From: Bordetella genomosp. 9 | GTDB taxonomy: Bacteria > Pseudomonadota > Gammaproteobacteria > Burkholderiales > Burkholderiaceae_B | Assembly (NCBI RefSeq): GCF_002261425.1 | Contig: NZ_NEVJ01000002.1 | Span: 868,001-932,000 of the forward strand | Direction of reading: 5' to 3' | DNA length: 64,000 nucleotides | Part shown: one piece after another, positions 43,800 through 51,787 of the stretch | How positions within the stretch are numbered: position 1 is the stretch's first letter | How the letters are laid out: each line of letters begins with the position of its first letter | The notes under the pieces: model-generated | Seen by the model: the letters and a program-made list of their open reading frames with translations, nothing else | Told to the model about the DNA's origin: nothing | Database searches by the model: none | Translations under genes and position numbers: made by a program

Positions 43800-44780
43800 A
43801 TGCGCTCCGTTTACTCAAAGTCCATCGCCGGCTCGATGCTGCTGTCCGCCTGCCTGCTCCTGGGCGGCAATGCCTATGCGGCGGAGGCCACGCCCGATCA
43901 GGTGTACCAGGCCGCGCAGGCGGGAAATTATCGCGAAGCCCAGGCGATGATGGACCAGATCCTGCGCGATCATCCGAACAGCGCCAAGGCGCATTTCGTG
44001 GAAGCGGAATTACTAGGCAAGCAAGGCAAGCTGCAGCAGGCCCAGGCGGAACTCAATACCGCGATCCGCCTGGATCCCAGCCAGAATTTCGCCCGTCCGG
44101 GCGCCGTGGATGAACTGCGCAGCCTGATCGCCTCGAGCGGCAACGCATCACGCGCGCAAGGCACGTTTTCCGGCATTCCCTGGGGGATGGTGCTGGCGAT
44201 CGCCGGGCTGTTGATCGTCGTGTCCCTGGTCATGCGCGCACGCAGGCGCGCCAACGGCGCGGCCGGTCCCAACGGCGGCTACGGTCCCATGCGCACGTCC
44301 TCGCCTTACGGACCCAATGGACCCTACGGGCCGCAGGGCGGAGCTCCAGGCGCTCCCCAGGGCGGCTACGGCTATCCCGGCGGCGCTGCCCCTGGCCAGG
44401 CCGGTCCCGGCATGGGCTCGGGCATTCTTGGCGGCCTGGCGACCGGGGCGGCGGTGGGCGCCGGCGTGGTCGCGGGAGAAGCCCTGATGGACCGCGTCCT
44501 GCATCGCGGTTCGGACAATGCGGGCAATCTCGGCAACGCCGATCCCGCGCGCGGCGCCGGCGCGGCGACGGCCGGCGAACAAGGCTACGACATGGGCGGC
44601 AACGATTTCGGCCTGCGCGATGCCAGCTCCTGGGACGATGACGAAAAGCGCAAGCTCGCCAATAACGACGGCGGCGACAACAGCTGGAACGTGGGCAATC
44701 CCTGGGACGATGGCGGTTCTTCCAGCGATGGCGGTTCCTGGGACGACGGCAGCAGCAGCGGTTCCGACGATTGGACCTGA
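43800..44780 (+). CDS. TPR-containing membrane protein with Gly-rich and acidic tail
   Basis: A 326-residue protein. A signal peptide (SKSIAGSMLLSACLLLGGNAYAA) is followed by two TPR-like repeats around 35-85 (VYQAAQAGNYREAQAMMDQIL and AHFVEAELLGKQGKLQQAQ). A single membrane helix follows near 127-145 (GMVLAIAGLLIVVSLVMRARRR). A Gly/Pro/Tyr-rich region (150-200), a Gly/Ala-rich hydrophobic stretch, and an acidic Ser/Gly/Asp tail with repeated WDD motifs complete it. Start 43800 follows GGGAGGATTCCCT. It probably has periplasmic TPRs and a cytoplasmic tail. No family was recognised. Confidence 0.75.
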   Translation: MRSVYSKSIAGSMLLSACLLLGGNAYAAEATPDQVYQAAQAGNYREAQAMMDQILRDHPNSAKAHFVEAELLGKQGKLQQAQAELNTAIRLDPSQNFARPGAVDELRSLIASSGNASRAQGTFSGIPWGMVLAIAGLLIVVSLVMRARRRANGAAGPNGGYGPMRTSSPYGPNGPYGPQGGAPGAPQGGYGYPGGAAPGQAGPGMGSGILGGLATGAAVGAGVVAGEALMDRVLHRGSDNAGNLGNADPARGAGAATAGEQGYDMGGNDFGLRDASSWDDDEKRKLANNDGGDNSWNVGNPWDDGGSSSDGGSWDDGSSSGSDDWT

Positions 44781-44813
44781 GCAGGTCCGCCCAGGAGAGG
44801 CTGTCGATATTCG

Positions 44814-44837
44814 AAGCCGGCGCAATCCGGCTTTTTT
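44814..44837 (+). terminator. rho-independent terminator after TPR gene
   Basis: AAGCCGG (44814-44820), loop CGCAAT, CCGGCTT (44827-44833), then a run of T to 44837. Classic hairpin and T-run, 33 bases after the stop of the TPR gene. Confidence 0.88.
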
Positions 44838-44920
44838 ACGCCCACCGCCCCCGCACCCGCTTCACGGGACCGTTCAGGCGACTGGGCGGGCAGTTGGGCG
44901 GGCGACCGCGCACGCAACTG

Positions 44921-44971
44921 TTGACACCCTCCTCAAGCATGTATATCGTACGATATATGTCTTACGATATA
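44921..44971 (+). promoter_or_regulatory. promoter and palindromic operator of the PadR-siderophore reductase operon
   Basis: TTGACA (44921-44926) is separated by 17 bases from TATCGT (44944-44949). The perfect 16-base palindrome TATATCGTACGATATA (44942-44957) covers the -10 hexamer. A further half site, TACGATATA (44963-44971), follows. A repressor bound here would block RNA polymerase; the first gene downstream is a PadR repressor, so autoregulation is likely. The -10 is weak, the -35 strong. Confidence 0.78.
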
Positions 44972-44980
44972 GAGGACGTC

Positions 44981-45676
44981 ATGAACTTTCCTTTCCATCA
45001 TTGGTTCTTCATGCGCCGCGCCATGGGCGCCATGGGCGGCTGGGGTATGCATCACGGCATGGTCGGCCGCCACGGCGGCGGTCATCGCGGGCGCCATGGC
45101 CATCACGGCGATGACGGCGATCACGACGGCGGCGATCGCGGCTGGATACGCGGGCGCAAGTTCGGCGGCGACGAACTGCAGCTGATGCTGCTGGGCATCC
45201 TGGAAAAAAATCCCAGCCACGGCTATGAACTGATCAAGGCCCTGGGCGCGATGAGCAGCGGCTTCTACACGCCCAGCCCCGGCATGATCTATCCCGCGCT
45301 GACCTACCTGGAAGAAATCGGCTACGCCACCGTCGAACTCGAAGGCAGCAAAAAGCGCTATCACCTGTCGGAAGAAGGCCGCGCGCATCTGGACGCCAAC
45401 CGCGACAGGCTCGACATGATGTTCGGCAAGCTCAAGCACGTGGCCCGGAAAATGGAATGGATGCGCCGCGCGTGGACGGGCAAGCCCATGGAAGCCGGTC
45501 CTGAAGGCGAAGATGCCGCCACCGGCTGGGTCCCCGAGCTCGTGCAGGCCAGGCAGGCGCTGAAGCAGGCCGTATTCCGCCGCGACGATGCGGACCCCAC
45601 GGAGCAGCGCCGCATCGCCGCCATCCTGATGCGCGCGGTGCGGGAGATCGAAGGCGACGGCACGGAGCAAGCATGA
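44981..45676 (+). CDS. PadR family repressor, YqjI-like (metal-responsive)
   Basis: A 231-residue regulator. Residues 1-55 are His/Gly/Met-rich (GMHHGMVGRHGGGHRGRHGH at 22-41), a likely metal-binding segment. Residues 60-140 form the PadR winged helix (LQLMLLGILEKNPSHGYELI, then GMIYPALTYLEEIGYATVEL). The rest is a helical dimerisation part. The architecture and the siderophore-reductase gene directly downstream match E. coli YqjI-YqjH, where YqjI is a nickel/iron-responsive repressor of yqjH. In E. coli the genes are divergent; here they are co-oriented with a four-base overlap. Start 44981 follows AGAGGACGTC. Confidence 0.87.
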   Translation: MNFPFHHWFFMRRAMGAMGGWGMHHGMVGRHGGGHRGRHGHHGDDGDHDGGDRGWIRGRKFGGDELQLMLLGILEKNPSHGYELIKALGAMSSGFYTPSPGMIYPALTYLEEIGYATVELEGSKKRYHLSEEGRAHLDANRDRLDMMFGKLKHVARKMEWMRRAWTGKPMEAGPEGEDAATGWVPELVQARQALKQAVFRRDDADPTEQRRIAAILMRAVREIEGDGTEQA

Positions 45677-46488
45677 CGACCCTCGAGCTCTCCGTGCAAC
45701 GCGTGCGCCATCCATTGAAAATGCGGCTGCTGCAGGTGGTCCGCACCCGGCTGGTATCGCCGCAGTTGCTATGCGTCACGCTGACCGGCCCGGACCTGGA
45801 AGGCTTCGTGTCCGCCTCGTTCGACGATCACGTGAAGGTCTTTTTCCCGGAACCCGGGCAGGACCAGCCCGTCCTGCCCATCGTCGGTCGGGAAGGCATC
45901 TCCATGCCGCCCGGCGCGCCTCGTCCGGCCGCGCGCGACTACACGCCGCGGCGCTACGACGCCGATGCCAACGAGCTCGATATCGAGTTCGTGCTGCATG
46001 GCGACGGCCCCGCGTCCAGCTGGGCCGCGCAGGCCCGTCCCGGCCAGTTCATCGGCGTGGGGGGCCCGCGCGGTTCCTTCGTCGTGCCCACGGCCTTCGA
46101 TTGGCATTTGCTGATCGGCGACGAGACCGCCTTGCCCGCCATCGCGCGCCGCTTGCAGGAGCTGCCCGCGTCGACGCGCGCCATCGCCATCATCGAAGTG
46201 GCCGACGCCACGGCGGAACTCCCGCTCCCGTCGCGTGAGGGCATCACGCTGCAATGGCTGCATCGCGATGGCGCGCCGTCCGGCGACCCCACGCGCCTGG
46301 AACAGGCGGCGCGCCAGGTGCAATTGCCGGCGGGCGAAGGCTATGTCTGGGCGGCCGCCGAATCCGTGGCGGCCAAGGCCGTGCGGCGGGTGCTGGTCGA
46401 AGAGCGCGGCATTCCGAAGAACCGCATCCGCGCATCCAGCTACTGGAAACGCGGGTCGTCCGGCGTGCACGAAACGCTGGAGGATTGA
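45673..46488 (+). CDS. siderophore-interacting protein, ferric-siderophore reductase (YqjH/ViuB type)
   Basis: A 271-residue NADPH-dependent flavin reductase that frees iron from ferric siderophores in the cytoplasm. The FAD-binding domain contains RDYTPRRYDADANELDIEFVLHGDGPASSWAAQARPGQ: the RxYTxR motif with the histidine-containing segment. The C-terminal part has YVWAAAESVAAKAVRRVLVEERG and RIRASSYWKRG. The start overlaps the PadR stop by four bases, so it is co-translated. Confidence 0.92.
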   Translation: MTTLELSVQRVRHPLKMRLLQVVRTRLVSPQLLCVTLTGPDLEGFVSASFDDHVKVFFPEPGQDQPVLPIVGREGISMPPGAPRPAARDYTPRRYDADANELDIEFVLHGDGPASSWAAQARPGQFIGVGGPRGSFVVPTAFDWHLLIGDETALPAIARRLQELPASTRAIAIIEVADATAELPLPSREGITLQWLHRDGAPSGDPTRLEQAARQVQLPAGEGYVWAAAESVAAKAVRRVLVEERGIPKNRIRASSYWKRGSSGVHETLED

Positions 46489-46569
46489 CGCCTGCCCGCC
46501 GCGCCGCCGGCCCTCAAGCACACCGGGCGGACATGACGTCCGGCCCGTGGCGAAGAAAGGACCGACCGA

Positions 46570-47547
46570 CTAGCCGATCTTCAGGTTCGTCGCCTTGATG
46601 ATCTTCCCCCACTTGTCCTTTTCCGAAAGGATGAAGCGCTGGAATTGCTGCGGGGTATCGCTCACCAGGTCCACGCCGGTGGCCTGGAACTTGGCGATGA
46701 CGGCGGCGTCGGCCAGCACCTGGCGCACCGCCGCGTTGATCCGGTTGACGATCTCCGGCGGCGTGTGCGCCGGCGCGACCAGCCCGAACCACGCATCGGA
46801 TTCGAAGCCGGGCACGGTTTCCGCGATGGCGGGTATGTCCTTCATGCTCGGCAGGCGCTTGCTGGACGCCACGCCCAGCGGCTGCATCGTGCCTGCCTTG
46901 ACCTGCGGATAGGTGGTGGGCGAGTTGTCGAACATCACCAGGATCTGTCCGCCGATCAGGTCGGTGGCCGCCGGCGCGCTGCCACGGTAGGGAATGTGCT
47001 GCAGATCGATGCCCGCATCGAGCTTGAGCAGTTCCATCGTCAGATGGCTGGTCGTGCCGCTGCCCTGCGAACCGTAGGCAACCCGGCCAGGGTGCGCTTC
47101 CGCATAGGCGATCAGTTCGGCGACGGTCTTGAACGGCGCCTTCACATTCGACACCAGCATGATCGGGACCGACGCCAGCAACGATACGGGTGTGAAGTCC
47201 TTGATCGGGTCGTAGCCGGGGCTGGCGTACAACTGCTGGTTGATGCTCAAGGGGCCGGCGCTGGACACCAGCAGGGTGTAGCCGTCGGGCTTGGCGCGCG
47301 CGACGTAGGCGGCGCCGACATTTCCGCCGGCGCCCTGGCGGTTCTCCACGATCACCGACTGCTTCAGGATGGGCCCGAGCTTCTCGGCCAGCACGCGCGC
47401 GATCACGTCGGTGGTGCCGCCGGGCGGAAAGGGTACGACGATATTGATGGTCTGCGCGGGCCACGCTTCCGCCGCCCAGCATGAGGCTGATGGAAGAACG
47501 CAGGCCATCACAGCGGCCGCCATCGCGTGCCGCAGCTTCTTCAACAT
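46570..47547 (-). CDS. Bug family tripartite tricarboxylate receptor (TctC)
   Basis: A 325-residue periplasmic solute-binding protein. Signal peptide to CWAAEA, mature part starting WPAQTINIVVPFPPGGTTDV with the family's IARVLAEKLG, NRQGAGGNVGAAYVARAKPDGYTLL and GYDPIKDFTPVSLLA motifs. The start follows CGGAGACAAACC. It is likely to serve uptake of the substrate metabolised by the adjacent amidohydrolase and carboxymuconolactone decarboxylase-like proteins. Confidence 0.93.
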   Translation of the reverse strand: MLKKLRHAMAAAVMACVLPSASCWAAEAWPAQTINIVVPFPPGGTTDVIARVLAEKLGPILKQSVIVENRQGAGGNVGAAYVARAKPDGYTLLVSSAGPLSINQQLYASPGYDPIKDFTPVSLLASVPIMLVSNVKAPFKTVAELIAYAEAHPGRVAYGSQGSGTTSHLTMELLKLDAGIDLQHIPYRGSAPAATDLIGGQILVMFDNSPTTYPQVKAGTMQPLGVASSKRLPSMKDIPAIAETVPGFESDAWFGLVAPAHTPPEIVNRINAAVRQVLADAAVIAKFQATGVDLVSDTPQQFQRFILSEKDKWGKIIKATNLKIG

Positions 47548-47594
47548 GGTTTGTCTCCGTGGTTGTCGTTTTTTTATGTATTACCGATGCCTGC

Positions 47595-48470
47595 TCAGAA
47601 TCCGTAAAGCCTGGCCGGGTTCTCCACCAGCATCTTGCGTTGCACGTCAGGGTCCGGCGCCCATAGCGGGATCAGGTCCACCAGGTCGCCATCGTTCGGC
47701 ATCGGAACATCGCATATCGGATGCGGCCAGTTGCTGCCCCATATCAGCCGATCTGGCCAGCGCCGTACGCACTCGTGGATCATCGGCAGCATGTCGGCGT
47801 GCGGATACGGTTCGCTCGACAGGCGGTACAGGCTGGCCAGCTTGATCCATACGCGTCCGCTCTCCATCAGCCCCGCCAGTGTCTGGAACGCCGGGCTGTG
47901 GACGCCTTCGTCGGCGCGGATGCGGGCCAGATGGTCCAGCACCACGTCGACGCGCTGCGCACTCAAACGCGGCGCCAGTTCCACCAGCTCTTCGGATTTC
48001 TTGAAATGCAGCACCAGATGCCAGCCCATCTCGCGGGCTTCCGCGGCCAGCGCATCGAAGGCGTCGAAACCGACGCCGCCGCCGACCACCGTCGACATGC
48101 GGTAGCCGCGCATCCCGAGTTCGTGCATGGCCTCGCGTTCCATGGCCGGCCGGCCAGGCGGGATCACCGCCACGCCGCGCGCGCGCGGACCCATGCGCCG
48201 CAAGGCATCCAGCGTCGCCGCGTTGTCGGTGCCGTGCGCACCGCCATGCACGATGACGGCGCGGTCGATGCCCAGGGTCGCAAGCAGCTTTTCGTAGTCC
48301 TCCACGGTGCAGTCTTCCGGCGTGTAGCTGCGCTCGGGCGAATACGGGAAACGATGCGCGGGGCCGAAGATATGCGCGTGGCAATCGCAGGCGCCTTGCG
48401 GCATCTGGAAGCGCGGCTTGCGGGTATCGCGGTCGGGGCCGGGGCAGGCGTGCATGCCGCGCTCCTTCAT
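47595..48470 (-). CDS. amidohydrolase family protein (2-pyrone-4,6-dicarboxylate lactonase-like)
   Basis: A 291-residue amidohydrolase superfamily member. The N-terminal CDCHAHIFGP is the HxH metal motif and FPYSPERSYTPEDC resembles LigI lactonases. LHFKKSEELVELAP, VVLDHLARI and LIWGSNWPHP carry further His and Asp ligands. ATGA overlap with the upstream gene. It is probably a lactone or other ester/amide ring hydrolase in the catabolic operon with the Bug receptor. The C-terminal sequence is almost identical to that of the fragment at 1-91. Confidence 0.87.
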   Translation of the reverse strand: MKERGMHACPGPDRDTRKPRFQMPQGACDCHAHIFGPAHRFPYSPERSYTPEDCTVEDYEKLLATLGIDRAVIVHGGAHGTDNAATLDALRRMGPRARGVAVIPPGRPAMEREAMHELGMRGYRMSTVVGGGVGFDAFDALAAEAREMGWHLVLHFKKSEELVELAPRLSAQRVDVVLDHLARIRADEGVHSPAFQTLAGLMESGRVWIKLASLYRLSSEPYPHADMLPMIHECVRRWPDRLIWGSNWPHPICDVPMPNDGDLVDLIPLWAPDPDVQRKMLVENPARLYGF

Positions 48471-48910
48471 TCCGACGCGCCGGCGGCCGCCTGCGCTTCG
48501 CGTTCGGCGATGCGCGCCAGCATCTCCGCCCCGCGATTGGCCGCCGAAACGCCGCGGAAGATGTACGCCATGCTGACCACGGCCTGCATCTCTTCCCAGG
48601 TCGCGCCCGCGCGGCGCGCCGCGATGCCGTGGATCATGGCGGCATCGCTCAACTCGACCACCAGCATGCCGAAGATCATCAACTGGGCGGTCTTGGTGTC
48701 GAAGCAGGCGGGGTTCATCGCGTGCGCGCGCACCTGTTCCTGCAGGCGCACCACTTCGGGATCGAGCGCGCCGGTCACCACCAGGCGCGATTCCACGCGC
48801 GGCGGCAGGTAGCCCAGCAGGTCGCGGTACGAATCCGCCAGTTGCGCCATGCTTTCGTGCGCCTGCCCCATGGCCTTGCCGGCGATCTCTTTGTCGATAC
48901 GAGCTGACAT
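48467..48910 (-). CDS. carboxymuconolactone decarboxylase family protein
   Basis: A 147-residue alpha-helical protein of the CMD/AhpD-like superfamily: ALDPEVVRLQEQVRAHAM, CFDTKTAQLMIFGMLVVELSDAAMIHG and AARRAGATWEEMQAVVSMAYIFRG. The region lacks a CxxC pair, so peroxidase (AhpD) function is unlikely and a decarboxylase or ring-hydrolysis role is more plausible. It is the first gene of a minus-strand catabolic operon and is divergent from the GntR gene at 49050. Confidence 0.87.
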   Translation of the reverse strand: MSARIDKEIAGKAMGQAHESMAQLADSYRDLLGYLPPRVESRLVVTGALDPEVVRLQEQVRAHAMNPACFDTKTAQLMIFGMLVVELSDAAMIHGIAARRAGATWEEMQAVVSMAYIFRGVSAANRGAEMLARIAEREAQAAAGASE

Positions 48911-49049
48911 TCTGCATTCCTCGATACGCGGCGTCGGGCGCCGGAGCGGCTATCTTTCGCCAAGGAATAATCGAAGTCAACAGAAAAATCGATTTTATTG
49001 TTTGCAATCGATCCTGGCGTGATGCGCGGTAGAATCCGCCGATACCTGG
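48911..49049. promoter_or_regulatory. divergent control region with repeated AATCGAT, CMD-like and GntR genes
   Basis: This 139-base gap lies between the minus-strand operon start at 48910 and the GntR gene at 49050. The palindrome AATCGATT (48987-48994) and AATCGAT again at 49006-49012 in an AT-rich stretch are plausible GntR operator half sites. Promoter hexamers are not clear. Confidence 0.5.
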
Positions 49050-49778
49050 ATGAATACCCGCATGAAAAACCTCATGGAAGCGTTGACCGCCGACACCGAT
49101 GCCGAAACCGGCTCGTCCCTGACGGCGTCCGTCGCGATCCAGGTGCGGGCGGCGATCCTGCAAGGCATCTACGCGCCCGGCGCCAAGCTTCGCCTGGACG
49201 ATCTGCGCCGCGAGTACGGCGTCAGCCTGAGCCCGTTGCGCGAAGCGCTGACCCGGCTGGCGGCGGAAGGCCTGGTGCAGATCACCGACCAGCGTGGCTA
49301 CCGCGTCGCGCCGGTCTCCGCCGCCAATCTGCTGGAAGTCACCAAGCTGCGCATCCAGCTGGAAGTCATGGCCCTGACCGAATCCCTGGCCAAGGGCGAC
49401 GACCGCTGGGAAGACAGCCTGGTTGCCGCGTACCACCGCCTGAGCCGGCTGGACCGGGAAGGCACGCGTGACGAACGCTGGGAAAAAGCGCACCGCGCCT
49501 TCCATCTGACCTTGTTCGCCGCCTGCGGCATGCCCTTGCTGCTGCGTTTCTGCGGCACCCTGCACGATCTCAGCGACCGGTACCGACGGCTATTCCTGGT
49601 GCGGCATGCGCCCGACGCCAACGTGCCCGATGAGCACCAGGGCATCTTCGACGCCGCCATGGCGCGCGACGCCGAACGGGCGGCGAAAATACTCACGCGT
49701 CATCTGGAGCGTACGGGCCGCAACGTGATGGCGATCCTCAACGAAGCGCAGGCCGCGGATCCCGCACCGTATCGATGA
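49050..49778 (+). CDS. GntR family transcriptional regulator (FadR/FCD type)
   Basis: A 242-residue GntR regulator. The winged helix has ILQGIYAPGAKLRLDDLRRE, then GVSLSPLREALTRLAAEGLVQ. The C-terminal FCD helical domain has VTKLRIQLEVMALTESLAKG and metal-binding histidines near AHRAFHLTLFAAC. It is divergent from a catabolic operon (Bug, amidohydrolase, CMD-like), which it presumably represses. Its 3' end overlaps the 3' end of the LysR gene by 41 bases. Confidence 0.9.
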   Translation: MNTRMKNLMEALTADTDAETGSSLTASVAIQVRAAILQGIYAPGAKLRLDDLRREYGVSLSPLREALTRLAAEGLVQITDQRGYRVAPVSAANLLEVTKLRIQLEVMALTESLAKGDDRWEDSLVAAYHRLSRLDREGTRDERWEKAHRAFHLTLFAACGMPLLLRFCGTLHDLSDRYRRLFLVRHAPDANVPDEHQGIFDAAMARDAERAAKILTRHLERTGRNVMAILNEAQAADPAPYR

Positions 49779-50670
49779 AGCGGGCCAGCACGGGATTGGC
49801 CGCGTGCTTGCCGAAGGTGAACACCAGCGGCATGTCGATCGACAGATCGCTCAGGCGCGCGAACCGCGCCAACGCGGGCGGACGTCCGAGGTTGGCCGAA
49901 TTGACGATGGCCGCGCCGATGCCGGCGCAGACCAGCGCCAGCATGGCCGCCTCGGTCGAGACTTCCTGCACGACGCGCAGCGTCACCCCCCGCTCCTGGC
50001 AGGCGCCGATCAGCTTGTCGAAATACAGCGGATAGACCGTGCGCGGGAAGGTGACGAACGGCCAGTCGGCGATGTCACGCAAGGCCACGTCGGGGAGTTC
50101 GCCCGCGCCCGCGTGGCCGTTCCCGGTCGGTTCGATGGGCAGCTGCCACGCCAGCGGCGCGGCGAGCAGCACGTCGTTCGTCCTGAGCGGCAAGGCCTCG
50201 AACGTGTCAGGCAGCGGGCCGTACTGATAGACGAAGCCGCCATCGAGCGCACCCGCTTCGATCTGCTGCAATTGATCGGGCGTATTCATCGGGATCAACT
50301 CGATCCGCACGTCCGGGACCTCCAGCTGGAATCGCCGGAAGATATCGGGAACGATGCCGTCCCAGGCGCTGTTCTCGACGAAACCCAGCCGCAGATAGCC
50401 CTGCGCGCCCGACGACAGGCGCCTGGCGGTGCGTGCCGCCGCTTCCAGGTGGGCGATGGCGGCGCGCGCCTCGCGCAGGTACGCCTGTCCGGCCACCGTC
50501 AACTTCAGTCCGCGCGGCGTGCGCTCGAACAGCATCAGGCCCAGCTCTTCTTCCAGATCCTGGATCTGCCGGGAAATCGCCGGCTGGGTGACGTGTATCC
50601 GCTCCGCCGCGATACGGATGCTGCCCGACTCGGCGGCGGCGATGAAATAGCGTAGATGCCGTAGTTCCAT
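49738..50670 (-). CDS. LysR family transcriptional regulator
   Basis: A 310-residue LysR regulator. MELRHLRYFIAAAESGSIRI and ERIHVTQPAISRQIQDLEE form the DNA-binding domain. Start 50670 follows GAGGCAACAG; a longer frame begins at 50718 without a site. The effector domain contains GYLRLGFVENSAWDGIVPDI. It is a 54-base gap downstream of the hydrolase gene at 50725 on the same strand and could be the last gene of that operon or independent. Convergent overlap with the GntR gene. Confidence 0.9.
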   Translation of the reverse strand: MELRHLRYFIAAAESGSIRIAAERIHVTQPAISRQIQDLEEELGLMLFERTPRGLKLTVAGQAYLREARAAIAHLEAAARTARRLSSGAQGYLRLGFVENSAWDGIVPDIFRRFQLEVPDVRIELIPMNTPDQLQQIEAGALDGGFVYQYGPLPDTFEALPLRTNDVLLAAPLAWQLPIEPTGNGHAGAGELPDVALRDIADWPFVTFPRTVYPLYFDKLIGACQERGVTLRVVQEVSTEAAMLALVCAGIGAAIVNSANLGRPPALARFARLSDLSIDMPLVFTFGKHAANPVLARFIDTVRDPRPALR

Positions 50671-50724
50671 CTGTTGCCTCGATGCCATTGCTATCGGGCA
50701 ACGATGATGCCACAGCACGCCCGC

Positions 50725-51768
50725 CTACGGTTTCAGGCCGTCCAGGCTGTACGCCACGGGCAGCCAGCGATAGCCCTGGCCGTCGCGCTGCACATGGCCC
50801 AGTCCGGGGAAGGGGATGTGCGCGCCGCCCACCAGATAGCCGTCGCGGGCCGCTTCGTCGAAGGCCTGCTTGCGGGCGCGCGCGGCTTCGGCCGCCACGA
50901 CGTCGAACTGGATGGTCACGTTCGGGCGGCTGAACTGCACCTCTTCGGCATGGACGATGTCGCCCCAGAGTTCCAGCCGGTGTCCGTCGCTTTCCACCAG
51001 GTAGCGCGTGTGGCCCGGCGTATGCCCGGGTTGGGGGATCGCGCGTATGCCGGGCAATATCCGCGCGCCGCTGGCGAAGGGCTTGAGCCGGCCCGCCTGC
51101 GCGTAAGGGTCCAGGGACTGACGCGCCTGCTCGAATACATGGCGGTCCTTCTCCGGCGCCTTGGCGGCGTTGGCCGGGTCGAGCCAGTAATCGGCATCGT
51201 GCTTGTCCACATAGACATCCGCGTTGAGGAACAGCATGCGCCCCTTGACGGTCAGCCCGCCCGAGTGATCGCCATGGATATGGGTCAGCAGCACCCTATC
51301 GATGTCCGCCGCGTCGTAGCCCGCCGCCTTGATATTGCGCAGCAGTTGTCCGCCGCCGCGGCCGCCGAAGAAGTCGCCGGCGCCGGTATCCACCAGGACG
51401 AGGTGCGTGCCGGTATGGATCAGGAAGGTATTGATGGACGTTTCCACCGGTTCCGAGCGATGCGCGCGCGCAAGGTCGGCCTGGGTCTGTTCGGGCGGCG
51501 TCTGCAGCAGCTTGTCGAGCGGAATGGCGATGGTGCCGTCGGAGATGGCGGTGACTTCGAACTGTCCCAGCATCATGCGATAAAAGCCGGGCGCCTGGGT
51601 CCGCACTTGCGGCGGGACGGTGGCGCTGGCCTTGCCCGCATCCTGCGGCGCGGCCTGGGCCCAGGCGGGCGCCTGGAGGCCGGCCAGGGATAGGGCGGCC
51701 GCGAGGACGGCAAGTTTCAGGGCGGACGCCACGCGCTCGCGGCGGGTCGATGGTGGGATGGTTTTCAT
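50725..51768 (-). CDS. exported metallo-beta-lactamase fold hydrolase
   Basis: A 347-residue protein with a signal peptide (KLAVLAAALSLAGLQAPAWAQAA) and the metallo-beta-lactamase signature THIHGDHSGG: His163, His165, Asp167 and His168. Further ligands are GHTPGHTRYL and VGGAHIPFPG. It resembles lactonase or quorum-quenching-type hydrolases but the substrate is unknown. Start 51768 follows AGAGGCTATCGC. It is the last gene of an operon with the MFS transporter and deacylase and is predicted to be periplasmic. Confidence 0.87.
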   Translation of the reverse strand: MKTIPPSTRRERVASALKLAVLAAALSLAGLQAPAWAQAAPQDAGKASATVPPQVRTQAPGFYRMMLGQFEVTAISDGTIAIPLDKLLQTPPEQTQADLARAHRSEPVETSINTFLIHTGTHLVLVDTGAGDFFGGRGGGQLLRNIKAAGYDAADIDRVLLTHIHGDHSGGLTVKGRMLFLNADVYVDKHDADYWLDPANAAKAPEKDRHVFEQARQSLDPYAQAGRLKPFASGARILPGIRAIPQPGHTPGHTRYLVESDGHRLELWGDIVHAEEVQFSRPNVTIQFDVVAAEAARARKQAFDEAARDGYLVGGAHIPFPGLGHVQRDGQGYRWLPVAYSLDGLKP

Positions 51769-51787
51769 GCGATAGCCTCTTTCCGGG

